Source: Gluconacetobacter tumulicola (GTDB lineage Bacteria > Pseudomonadota > Alphaproteobacteria > Acetobacterales > Acetobacteraceae). From it: a stretch of 52,829 nt of DNA. Below are positions 8,751-18,359 of the stretch, piece by piece; the first letter of the stretch is position 1, and each line of letters starts with the position of its first letter. Under the pieces are notes generated by a model, which saw nothing but the letters and a program-made list of their open reading frames with translations, was not told the origin of the DNA and searched no databases. The stretch lies in NCBI RefSeq assembly GCF_014174215.1, contig NZ_JABEQL010000029.1, positions 1 through 52,829 of the forward strand, in the 5' to 3' direction. Both the position numbers and the translations under genes were made by a program.

Positions 8751-8862
8751 GCTCCGGTCGTCGAACGTCAGCCCCTCATACTGCGAAGCGCGATGAAGTG
8801 GAATGTGGGGGTAGAAACGGTGCGCAGAGCGCGCAGAGTTCGTGGAGCGTGGAGGCGGCTGC

Positions 8863-9016
8863 AAAAGCTCCGATGGTGAGTGGAAGCGTGGCGCCAGCCA
8901 CGCGTCTGGCGGTGGTTTTTGAGCATCGGAGCGGAGCGGCCTTGATGGCCGTGAGCACCGAAGCGCAGGAAACGCGCGTCGGATCGCCGCCAGCGCGCAT
9001 TTCCAGGCAGGCTTTT
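8863..9016 (-). repeat. Dispersed structured intergenic repeat, copy 1
   Basis: First of three long copies of the same element. The core (about 8921-9005) is nearly identical to that of copy 3 at 44535-44618, including GGCCTTGATGGCC. The internal hairpin is GCGTGGC (8886-8892), loop GCCA, GCCACGC (8897-8903); copies 2 and 3 have GCGGCCC/GGGCCGC there, so pairing is kept while three base pairs are changed. The outer arms pair only through AAAAGC (8863-8868) and GCTTTT (9011-9016), so the left arm is eroded. The element begins at the stop codon (9015-9017) of the minus-strand Rdx gene and lies in its 3' UTR. Confidence 0.8.
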
Positions 9017-9299
9017 AGCGGTCGGTGTGGCCTAGAGACCGTTGCGGATCTATAATGTCCCGCACGCGCTGCTTCAGTTCTTTCGGGCCGGGGAAGCCGC
9101 CGTCGCGCGTGCGTTCCCACAGCAGGCTGCCATCCAGCATGATCTCGAAGCGGCCGCCGCTGTCGTCGGGGATCAGTGCGACCTCGCCCAGCGCGGCGCC
9201 GAAGGTCGAGAGGAGTTCCTGCGCCATCCAGGCCGCGCGCAGCAGCCAGTTGCAGCGGGTGCAGTAGCGGATCGTCAGGCGCGGGTGCTGGGTGGGCAT
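9015..9299 (-). CDS. Rdx-family (SelT/SelW/SelH) thioredoxin-fold protein
   Basis: A 94-residue protein of the selenoprotein W-related Rdx family, a small thioredoxin-like fold. The redox motif is CTRC (Cys13, Cys16) in IRYCTRCNW, the cysteine version of the CxxU motif. RFEIMLDGSLLWERTRDGGFPGPKELKQRVRD is the standard family C-terminal half. ATG 9299 places the redox motif about 12 residues from the start, as in relatives; an upstream in-frame ATG at 9335 would add 12 residues. Family members are proposed thiol-redox proteins, with no established bacterial function. A structured repeat begins at its stop codon. Confidence 0.88.
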   Translation of the reverse strand: MPTQHPRLTIRYCTRCNWLLRAAWMAQELLSTFGAALGEVALIPDDSGGRFEIMLDGSLLWERTRDGGFPGPKELKQRVRDIIDPQRSLGHTDR

Positions 9300-9389
9300 G
9301 GCGGGGGGCTTTCCCAGGGCGATGGGCGGGCCCATTCCGCCCGGCCGGTCCCGGGTGGGAACGCGGCCGGCCCCGCAAAGGATGCATGG

Positions 9390-9408
9390 GGGGCGGACCG
9401 GCCGCCCC
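9390..9408 (-). terminator. GC-rich hairpin downstream of the HU gene
   Basis: On the minus strand GGGGCGG, a 5-nt loop and CCGCCCC form a perfect 7-bp stem 20 bp after the HU stop codon. There is no U-tract. It may act as terminator or as a stabilising 3' hairpin. Confidence 0.45.
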
Positions 9409-9428
9409 TCCGATGCCGGTTGGGGTGA

Positions 9429-9698
9429 TCAGACCGCCTTCTTGAGGTTCGGGCTGGCCTTGAAGCGGACGGTCTTGCCGGCCTTGACCTTTACCGACTC
9501 GCCGGTGCGGGGATTGAGTGCCTTGCGGGCCTTCGTCTTGTGCACGGTGAACGTGCCGAAGGAGGGGAGCGTGAACCCGCCTTCCTCGTGCAACGTGGCC
9601 ACGATCGCATCGATCAGGTCGTTGGCGGCCTTGCCGGCAGCAACGCCCGTGCAGTTAAGAGAATCCTGAAGAACGGCGGCGATGAAAGCCTTGCTCAT
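9429..9698 (-). CDS. hup: HU-family histone-like DNA-binding protein
   Basis: An 89-residue HU/IHF-family protein that bends and compacts DNA as a dimer. The DNA-binding arm signature is present in slightly modified form (FGTFTVHKTKARKALNPRTGESVKVKAGKTVRFKASPNLKKAV). The N-terminal helices start MSKAFIAAVLQDSL. ATG 9698 was chosen because it gives the exact family length; the much longer open frame upstream overlaps the SDR gene antisense to its sense and has no HU-like sequence. No classical Shine-Dalgarno is visible. The sequence fits HU rather than IHF because the gene stands alone and the arm has an HU-like NPRTG. Confidence 0.93.
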   Translation of the reverse strand: MSKAFIAAVLQDSLNCTGVAAGKAANDLIDAIVATLHEEGGFTLPSFGTFTVHKTKARKALNPRTGESVKVKAGKTVRFKASPNLKKAV

Positions 9699-9859
9699 GG
9701 AGGAGCGTGTCCCAATGGTTAAAGATGTCGGGACGGTAGCAGCGGGACCGGAAAAATGTCTAATCCCATCGTAACGACATGTGCCTGAAACATCGCCTTT
9801 TGAAGCGTGTGTGGACGAAAAGCTGCTTGCGGCAGCTCTTCGCCCTGTAAAACCGGTGC

Positions 9860-10627
9860 TTACTGGGCGGTATAGCCGCCATCGATGACCAGTTCGCTGC
9901 CGGTCATGAATTTCGATTCGTCGGAGGCGAGGTAGAGGATGCCGTAGGCGATGTCGTCGGCTTCGCCCAGATGCCCCACGGGATGCAGCGCCTCCAGCCG
10001 TTTGCGGGCGGCGAGCTGGTCGGCGGTTTCGCCGGTCAGGCCCTGGACCATCGGGGTCCAGATATAGCCGGGATGGACCGAGTTGACGCGGACCCGGTAG
10101 CCGGAGCGGGCGCAATGCAAGGCCGCCGATTTGGTGAACAGGCGCACGCCGCCCTTGCTGGCATTGTAGGCGGCCAGGGTCGGATCGCCGATCAGCCCCT
10201 CGATCGAGGACAGGTTGATGATCGACCCGCCATGGTCCTTCATCGCGGCGACGGCGGCCTTCGTGCCCAGGAAGACGCCGTCGAGATTGATCGACTGCAC
10301 GCGGCGCCAGTCGTTCAGGCTGGTGCTTTCCACCGTGCCGGAATAGGCGATGCCGGCATTGTTGACCAGGATATCCAGCCGCCCGAAGCGCGCCAGGACA
10401 GCGGCGATGGCCAGCGTCCACTCATCTTCGCGGCTGACATCCAGCGGGACGAACAGGGCCTCGCCCCCGGCCGCCTCGATTTCGGCCACGACGGCGTGGC
10501 CTTCATCTTCCTTCAGGTCGGCGACGGCGACCTTTGCGCCCTCGCGGGCCAGCATCAGGGCGGCCGCCTTGCCGATGCCGAGTGATGCGCCCGTGACGAT
10601 CGCGACTTTGCCGGAAACACGTGCCAT
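9860..10627 (-). CDS. Short-chain dehydrogenase/reductase (R-ADH / glucose-1-dehydrogenase-like)
   Basis: A 255-residue classical SDR with TGASLGIG (12-19), NNAG (about 89-92) and the catalytic Ser141, Tyr154, Lys158. The acidic residue at Asp37 after the second strand (VAVADLKED) suggests preference for NAD over NADP. The sequence around HPGYIWTPMVQGLTG and the C-terminal SKFMTGSELVIDGGYTAQ resembles bacterial secondary-alcohol or cyclic-alcohol dehydrogenases of the LbADH type. The exact substrate is not determinable. It stands alone, 161 bp upstream of HU on the same strand. Confidence 0.88.
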   Translation of the reverse strand: MARVSGKVAIVTGASLGIGKAAALMLAREGAKVAVADLKEDEGHAVVAEIEAAGGEALFVPLDVSREDEWTLAIAAVLARFGRLDILVNNAGIAYSGTVESTSLNDWRRVQSINLDGVFLGTKAAVAAMKDHGGSIINLSSIEGLIGDPTLAAYNASKGGVRLFTKSAALHCARSGYRVRVNSVHPGYIWTPMVQGLTGETADQLAARKRLEALHPVGHLGEADDIAYGILYLASDESKFMTGSELVIDGGYTAQ

Positions 10628-10877
10628 GACGGCGCTCCATGATCAGAAAGGGGGTGCAGTATGATGAGAGCGCCTGCTCGGATTCCATGATCTGGATCAA
10701 GGATGGGGGCCGGCTTGCGGCTCCACCGACGGTCGATCGGCAAAGTAAATATAATCTTCATAATTCGGTCGGCGGATTGACTGTAGGTTCGCGCGCGTGT
10801 CCCTGCCATTCCGGCCGTGGGCGGCGTGCGTCCATCAAATTGGGAAACGGGCGCCAGATAGAGCGAAAGGGTGGCCT

Positions 10878-12731
10878 GTGCGATCGCTTGGTATCAAAGG
10901 GTCGTTGAGTATCGTTCTGTTTTTTATCGCCCTTTCCTGTGTGTTCTCCGGGCTGTTTTCGATAGGGGGCCTGACCTATGTGAATGGCCGGGTCGAGGCG
11001 ATTACCAACAAGTCGCTTGCGAGCATCAAGGCGCTTTCGACCCTGCGCACCGAGATCCAGAATTTCCGGGGCATCGAAATCACGCAGCTTACCGCGTCGT
11101 CGCAGGATGATTTCACGAAGCTCTCGGGCGAGAGCGACGTGGCCTCGGACAAGATCGCCCACGCCATCGACCAGTATGTTCCGTTCATCACGACGGATCG
11201 CGAGCAGGCGCTGTTCCATAACATTCAGGAGCAATGGTACCAGTACAAGGACCTGCACGACGAGACGTTCAAGACCTGGTCGGTTGCCCAGGACCATGCC
11301 CACGCCGTCGCGACGGCCGGCCAGGATCTGGTCGAGGCGGAGGAAACGGTTTCGGAGACCCTGACCTCGTTCCTCGATGGCAGCATCAAGGATGCGGCGT
11401 CGTATGGTGTTCAGTCGGAGGCTGTCTACAGGACGACGATCCGCCGGGTCTATGCGGCTTATTCCGTGCTGTTCGTCGTGATGCTGGCGGCGGTTCTTGT
11501 GGTTCTGTACAAGATTCTACGGCCGCTTCAGTGGATCAATACTTCCATCACCAGGCTGGCGGGCGGGGAGACGGACCTGGTCTTTCCGATGGACAGGACG
11601 GACGAGATCGGTGCGATTTCCCGTTCGCTTGAGGTCTTTCGTGTCGCCGCCATTGCGAAGCAGGAGCTGGAGCGGGATGCCGAGGGCCAGCGCCGACGCG
11701 TGGAGGCCGAGCGTGTCGCCATTCAGGAGCAGGCCGAGGCCGAGGCCCGGGAATGGCTGCTGCGGGCCACCAGCGCGCTGGCGGATGGGCTGAAGCGGAT
11801 GGCGGGCGGCGATCTTTCCTTCCAGATCACGACCCCGTTCTCGGCGGAATTCGAATCCCTGCGCGGTGATTTCAACCAGTCCCTGGCCCAGCTTGGCGCG
11901 GCCTTCGGCCAGATGTCGGGCGCCGTCCGCGTGATCCGCGACGGGACCCATGAACTGGCGGCCGGGGCGGAGAATCTGGCGCGCCGGACCGAACGTCAGG
12001 CCGCGGCGCTGGAGCAGACGAACGCGGCGGTGTCGGGGATTGTCCGGAGCGTGGCGGATACGGCGGAGCGGTCGGACAATGCCCACCGGATCGGTGTACG
12101 GGCGCGCGAGTCGGCGGCGACCTCGCGCACCGTCACGCTGGAAACGGAGGAGGCGATGAGCCGGATCGAACGGGGATCGGAGAGGATCGCCGCGATCGTG
12201 GACATGATCGACAATGTAGCCTTCCAGACCAATATCCTGGCGCTGAATGCCAGTGTCGAGGCCGCCAGGGCCGGGGAGGCGGGCAGGGGCTTCACCGTGG
12301 TGGCCAGCGAAGTGCGCCTGCTCGCGCAGAAATGCGCCGACGCCGCCCGGGATGTGCGGAGCGTGATCCGCGCGACTGCCGCCGACGTGAAGGATGGCTC
12401 GAGCCGGGTCAGGGATTGCAGCGGGGCGCTGCGGACGATTTCCGATTTTATCGGCGAGATGGGGGAGCATCTGGATGCCATCGCCGTGGCGGCGAAGGAG
12501 CAATCGTCCAGCCTGTCGGAGATCAATGCCGCCGTGGGTTCGCTGGATCAGACGACGCAGCAGAACACGAATGTTGCCGAGAGATTCAGCGAAACATCCC
12601 GGCGGCTGGCCACTGAGGGGCGGCGGCTCAACGGTCTGGTTGAAACATTCCGTCTGCCGGAGGCGCGCGGCTCCGGACCGGCTGTCGCGGTACGGAAAAC
12701 CACGGTGGAACCGGCGCTGCTGTCAGGGTGA
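10878..12731 (+). CDS. Methyl-accepting chemotaxis protein
   Basis: A chemoreceptor of about 617 residues: TM helix just after the N-terminus (SLSIVLFFIALSCVFSGLFS), a periplasmic four-helix-bundle sensor of about 150 residues, a second TM helix (SVLFVVMLAAVLVVLYKIL), a HAMP domain, and a cytoplasmic signalling domain with the highly conserved hairpin tip AFQTNILALNASVEAARAGE followed by GRGFTVVASEVRLLAQ. GTG 10878 was chosen because AAAGG precedes it and the TM helix then sits close to the N-terminus; an upstream in-frame GTG at 10797 would add 27 residues. The C-terminus lacks an obvious CheR-docking pentapeptide. No che genes are nearby and the ligand is unknown. Confidence 0.93.
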   Translation: MRSLGIKGSLSIVLFFIALSCVFSGLFSIGGLTYVNGRVEAITNKSLASIKALSTLRTEIQNFRGIEITQLTASSQDDFTKLSGESDVASDKIAHAIDQYVPFITTDREQALFHNIQEQWYQYKDLHDETFKTWSVAQDHAHAVATAGQDLVEAEETVSETLTSFLDGSIKDAASYGVQSEAVYRTTIRRVYAAYSVLFVVMLAAVLVVLYKILRPLQWINTSITRLAGGETDLVFPMDRTDEIGAISRSLEVFRVAAIAKQELERDAEGQRRRVEAERVAIQEQAEAEAREWLLRATSALADGLKRMAGGDLSFQITTPFSAEFESLRGDFNQSLAQLGAAFGQMSGAVRVIRDGTHELAAGAENLARRTERQAAALEQTNAAVSGIVRSVADTAERSDNAHRIGVRARESAATSRTVTLETEEAMSRIERGSERIAAIVDMIDNVAFQTNILALNASVEAARAGEAGRGFTVVASEVRLLAQKCADAARDVRSVIRATAADVKDGSSRVRDCSGALRTISDFIGEMGEHLDAIAVAAKEQSSSLSEINAAVGSLDQTTQQNTNVAERFSETSRRLATEGRRLNGLVETFRLPEARGSGPAVAVRKTTVEPALLSG

Positions 12732-12861
12732 GGGGACGCCGCGACGGCTGAACCTGATATCCGGCCGTGGAAAACGCATGACTGATCGCGGCCATCGCGC
12801 CTTTCCGGTCAGGCTCCGCCAAGGGCAGCCTGTCGGGAAAGGCGTGCGGGAGCGGGAGCCG

Positions 12862-13458
12862 TCAGGTATCCAGTTCGCTGTCCCAGTATAGATAATCCCG
12901 CCAGCTCTCATGCAGGTAATTCGGCGGGAAGGAGCGTCCGTTTTCCTGCAATTCCCAGGTGGAAGGCTGGGCGGGCGTGCGGCGCGGATACATGTGGAGT
13001 TCATACGGCATCCGCGAGCCCTTCATCAGATTGCAGGGGCTACAGGCGGTGACGACGTTTTCCCACGTGGTGCGGCCGCCCTTGCAGCGGGGAATGACGT
13101 GGTCGAACGTCAGATCGTGGGTCGGCAGGCGGTCCAGGCAATATTGACAGGAGAAATTGTCGCGCAGGAAGACGTTGAAGCGGGTGAAGGCGGGTCGGCG
13201 GGCGGTCGGGATATAATCCTTCAGCGCGATGACGCTGGGTAATCGGAGTGACCGGCTGGGGGAGCGGACTTCCTCGTCATATTCGCTGAGGACCGAGACC
13301 CGGTCGAGGAACACCGCCTTGATGGCATCCTGCCATGACCAGAGCGAGAGCGGAAAATAGGAAAGCGGCCTGAAATCAGCGTTCAGGACCAAGGCCGGAT
13401 AATGTGGACTGCCAGCAAGCAAGGGGCGCATCCTTTCGCGATGCCGCCACACCATCAT
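12862..13458 (-). CDS. HNH endonuclease domain protein
   Basis: A protein of up to 198 residues with a C-terminal HNH nuclease fold: CQYC, then THDLTFDHVIPRCKGG, WENVVTACSPCNLMKG. The two CxxC pairs form a structural zinc site and DHVIP carries the catalytic His. The N-terminal half (PALVLNADFRPLSYFPLSLWSWQDAIKAVFLDRV) is typical of a stand-alone HNH family common in alphaproteobacteria, where it is chromosomal and not tied to a phage. An ATG at 13431 (MRPLLAGSPHYP) may be the true start because conserved sequence begins just after it. Biological role unknown. Confidence 0.88.
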   Translation of the reverse strand: MMVWRHRERMRPLLAGSPHYPALVLNADFRPLSYFPLSLWSWQDAIKAVFLDRVSVLSEYDEEVRSPSRSLRLPSVIALKDYIPTARRPAFTRFNVFLRDNFSCQYCLDRLPTHDLTFDHVIPRCKGGRTTWENVVTACSPCNLMKGSRMPYELHMYPRRTPAQPSTWELQENGRSFPPNYLHESWRDYLYWDSELDT

Positions 13459-13608
13459 CGGGCGTCGTTACTCAAAATCCGAACGCCGAATGATATGCGC
13501 CGTTGAGAACCTTCAATCTATATCGCAAATATTCCTCGTTTCCGCAAGGGAGGCGGGGGCATTCGTGCCGGTCCGGCGACGGGGCGGCGGGTGAGGGAGC
13601 GTTGCGGT

Positions 13609-15844
<2,236 letters not shown>

Positions 15845-15854
15845 GGACCGGTAA

Positions 15855-17069
15855 ATGGCATCGGAAGAGCCCGGCTTCGCCGCCCGCACCGGGCGGCTGG
15901 AATCGCCCGCCACCATCGCCATGGCGGTGCGGGCGCGGGCGCTGCGGGCCGAAGGGCATCAGGTACTGTCGCTGGCGCTGGGCGAGCCGGATTTCGCCAC
16001 CCCGCGCGCGGTGATCGAGGCCACGCATCGGGCCGCGCTGGACGGGCAGACGAAATATCCGCCCGTCGATGGCACCCCGGCGCTGAAAACCGCGATCGCG
16101 CACAAATTCGCACGCGAGAACGGGCTGGAATACGCGCTGTCGGAGATCATGGTTTCCAACGGCGGCAAGCAGGTGATCTTCAACGCCTTCATGGCGACCA
16201 TCGATGCCGGCGACGAGGTGGTGATCCCCGCACCCTACTGGGTCAGTTATCCGCTGGCGGCGCGGCTGTTCGGCGGCGTGCCGGTGGCGGCGGAATGTCG
16301 GGAGGAAGACGGGTTCCGCCTGACCGCGCCGGCGCTTGAGGCTGCGATGTCGCCGCGCACGCGCTGGGTGGTGCTGAACTTCCCCAGCAATCCGACCGGG
16401 GCGGTGATGGGGCTGGCGGATCTGGAAGCCGTGGCCGAGGTGCTGCGCCGCTATCCTCAGGCGTGGATTCTGTCCGATGAGATCTATGAGCATCTGGTCT
16501 TCGACGGGGCGCGTCATCATTCGCTGGCTGCCGTGGCGCCGGATCTGGCATCGCGCATCCTGACGGTGAACGGGGTGTCGAAATCCTATGCCATGACCGG
16601 CTGGCGCGTGGGCTATGCGGGTGGGCCGGAGCGGCTGATCCGCATGATGACGCGGATTCAGGGCAATGCGACCTCGGGCATCTGTTCGGTCGCGCAGGCC
16701 GCGGCCGCCGCCGCGCTGGATGGGCCGGCGTCGCTGATCGCGGAGATGCGCGATACCTATGCGCGGCGCCGCACGATGGTGGTGGAGGCCCTGCGCGCCA
16801 TTCCCGGCGTGACCTGTGCCATGCCGGAGGGGGCGTTCTATGCCTATCCGGGCATTGCCGGCTGCCTGGGGCGGACCAGCAGGGGCGGGCAGGCGGTGCG
16901 GACGGATGAGGATTTTGCCCGCGCCCTGCTGGACGAGCAGCATGTGGCCTGCGTGCATGGCAGCGCCTTCGGGCTGGGGCCTTACCTGCGCCTCTCCTGT
17001 GCTACCAGCGACGATGTGCTGCGCGAAGCCTGCGCGCGGATCGCCGATTTCGTAGCCGGCCTGCGATAG
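15855..17069 (+). CDS. Class I aminotransferase, tandem paralogue of the preceding gene
   Basis: A 404-residue PLP aminotransferase, clearly homologous to its upstream neighbour throughout: LSLALGEPDFATPRAV, SNGGKQVIFNAF, NFPSNPTG, DEIYEHLVFDG, PLP lysine in NGVSKSYAMTGWRVG, and LRLSCA at the C-terminus. It begins 10 bp after the stop of the first, so the two are co-transcribed. It differs at several positions lining the substrate pocket region (for example SAGEPDF to ALGEPDF and DDIY to DEIY), so it may have another amino-acid preference such as aromatic or prephenate. The split of function is inference. Confidence 0.92.
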   Translation: MASEEPGFAARTGRLESPATIAMAVRARALRAEGHQVLSLALGEPDFATPRAVIEATHRAALDGQTKYPPVDGTPALKTAIAHKFARENGLEYALSEIMVSNGGKQVIFNAFMATIDAGDEVVIPAPYWVSYPLAARLFGGVPVAAECREEDGFRLTAPALEAAMSPRTRWVVLNFPSNPTGAVMGLADLEAVAEVLRRYPQAWILSDEIYEHLVFDGARHHSLAAVAPDLASRILTVNGVSKSYAMTGWRVGYAGGPERLIRMMTRIQGNATSGICSVAQAAAAAALDGPASLIAEMRDTYARRRTMVVEALRAIPGVTCAMPEGAFYAYPGIAGCLGRTSRGGQAVRTDEDFARALLDEQHVACVHGSAFGLGPYLRLSCATSDDVLREACARIADFVAGLR

Positions 17070-17125
17070 CGAAAGATTTATTCGTTCAGGAAAAACCGAT
17101 GTCCCCAGAACAAGGTTCCCTGAAC

Positions 17126-17163
17126 AAAAAAAAGTTTTTTGGTTCTTTTTTTCAAAAAAGAAC
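17126..17163. terminator. Bidirectional A/T-rich hairpin between convergent genes
   Basis: GTTCTTTTTT (from 17142) pairs with AAAAAAGAAC (ending 17163), preceded by an A8 run and GTTTTTT. The stretch lies between the stop codons of the aminotransferase (plus) and the cyclophilin gene (minus) and supplies U-tracts in both directions. Its striking base composition in a GC-rich region suggests a mobile or conserved terminator module. Confidence 0.65.
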
Positions 17164-17172
17164 AACGCGACT

Positions 17173-18060
17173 TTACGGTTTCAGCCGCACCGGCACCGGC
17201 ACATTGCACAGCGCGACGCCATGGGCGGGGCGGACGAAGAACGGGTCCGTGCGGTTGGCGCGGGCGTTCAGGTAATCCGTGAATGTGGGGCTGTCGGTGC
17301 GCATGACCTGAAGATGCGGCTGCTTGGCGCTGGGCAGGTCGGCGGCGAGCGAGATGCTGTGAATCGCGACGTTCTGGGCCTTGCTGGCGTAAAAGCCCAG
17401 GGCGGCCGTGCCGCGTGGCAATGCGCCGAGATGCTCCATGCCGGTGAGAACCCGCCCCACGATGGCGAGATTGCGGTCGAGCTGGCGGGGGGCCTCGCTG
17501 TTGACGGCGTACAGCTCCTGCCCGTCGCCGGTATCGGGGGGCATGTCGCGCCCGACGCCGACCATGCCGTAACAGTGGGGGAGCCAGACCCGGTCGCCAT
17601 CCACGGCGACGGGCCAGCCTGACGAGAACCCGGCCGATGGTGCGTAGGGATCGGGAAAGCCGAGTGGACGAATGGCAATATCCTGACGCGCGCGATCATA
17701 TTCCGCTGGTGGATGGGCGACAAAGCCTGCGGGTGGCTTGGCCTTTTCGTCGCGCGGGGCCCATTGCACGACGTAATTGTCCTGCACGCGGATGATCGCG
17801 CCGCCATCCCACCAATGCGCGCGCGCCAGATGCACGATATTGCCGGTGTGGATTGGTGCGAACTGGGGGACGAGCTCGATCGCGACCTGCGCGCCGTCGG
17901 CCAGCGTCATGACCAGGAGCCGGTCCGGCGGCACGTCGGCCCAGGCGGTGTTGGGCGCGTGGGCCACGATCTCGGAGGGGCTGGGGCTTGGTGCCGCCGC
18001 CGCCGCATTGGGCAGGAGCAGGGTGAGGATCGGCAGGAAACGGCGCATGAGAGCGATCAT
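17173..18060 (-). CDS. Secreted cyclophilin-type peptidyl-prolyl isomerase
   Basis: A 295-residue protein with an N-terminal signal peptide (MRRFLPILTLLLPNAAAAA) and a cyclophilin-like domain: VIELVPQFAPIHTGNIVHLAR, then WWDGGAIIRVQDNYVVQWAPRD, corresponding to the family's F-H-R-V-I region. YGMVGVGRDM replaces the usual MANAGP-type motif and the insert with PDPYAPSAGFSSG is longer than in small cyclophilins. It probably acts as a periplasmic folding catalyst, though catalytic residues are only partly conserved and activity is unproven. Convergent with the aminotransferase pair. Confidence 0.8.
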   Translation of the reverse strand: MIALMRRFLPILTLLLPNAAAAAPSPSPSEIVAHAPNTAWADVPPDRLLVMTLADGAQVAIELVPQFAPIHTGNIVHLARAHWWDGGAIIRVQDNYVVQWAPRDEKAKPPAGFVAHPPAEYDRARQDIAIRPLGFPDPYAPSAGFSSGWPVAVDGDRVWLPHCYGMVGVGRDMPPDTGDGQELYAVNSEAPRQLDRNLAIVGRVLTGMEHLGALPRGTAALGFYASKAQNVAIHSISLAADLPSAKQPHLQVMRTDSPTFTDYLNARANRTDPFFVRPAHGVALCNVPVPVRLKP

Positions 18061-18245
18061 GCCTGCGGTGAAAGGATTACGGCAAGCGTGGAAACCAGGG
18101 GGATGGCCATGTCTGTCCTTTCATCCCTGACCCGCTGAAAGGTCGCCTGGGTGGATGAACGCCATGGGCATTCTTCCGGCATCGTGTTTTCCGCCAATTA
18201 TCGGGGCTTCGCCGGAACTGTATTATTCCGGCAACAGTCTGTGAT

Positions 18246-18283
18246 TATATCCACCCATATACAGATCTATGTACGGGGATATA
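18246..18283. promoter_or_regulatory. Inverted repeat upstream of the TonB-dependent receptor gene
   Basis: TATATCC (18246-18252) and GGATATA (18277-18283) form a perfect 7-bp inverted repeat with a 24-nt spacer that is itself partly palindromic around CAGATCTATG. It lies 77 bp before the receptor ATG in the only AT-rich part of the gap, a sensible position for an operator. The binding protein is unknown; it does not match a canonical Fur box. Confidence 0.4.
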
Positions 18284-18359
18284 TAGACAACCCCGTCTCA
18301 GGGCGGGCAGAAAAAACACATCTCACGTTCTTTGTTCATAGTCCGGATGCGCCAGATCC

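Noticed and set aside
8800-9000. Small ORFs with the peptide RVSCASVL-MAIKATPLRCSE-type in all three repeat copies
   Set aside because: They come from the structured repeat itself. Differences between copies fit base pairing rather than protein constraint, and there are no ribosome binding sites.
9429-10421. A 330-codon frame fusing HU with upstream sequence
   Set aside because: The first 241 codons are an out-of-frame shadow of the SDR gene; HU alone has the correct length from ATG 9698.
12862-13458. HNH nuclease as part of a defence or mobile system
   Set aside because: Neighbours are housekeeping genes, and this stand-alone family is common on alphaproteobacterial chromosomes.
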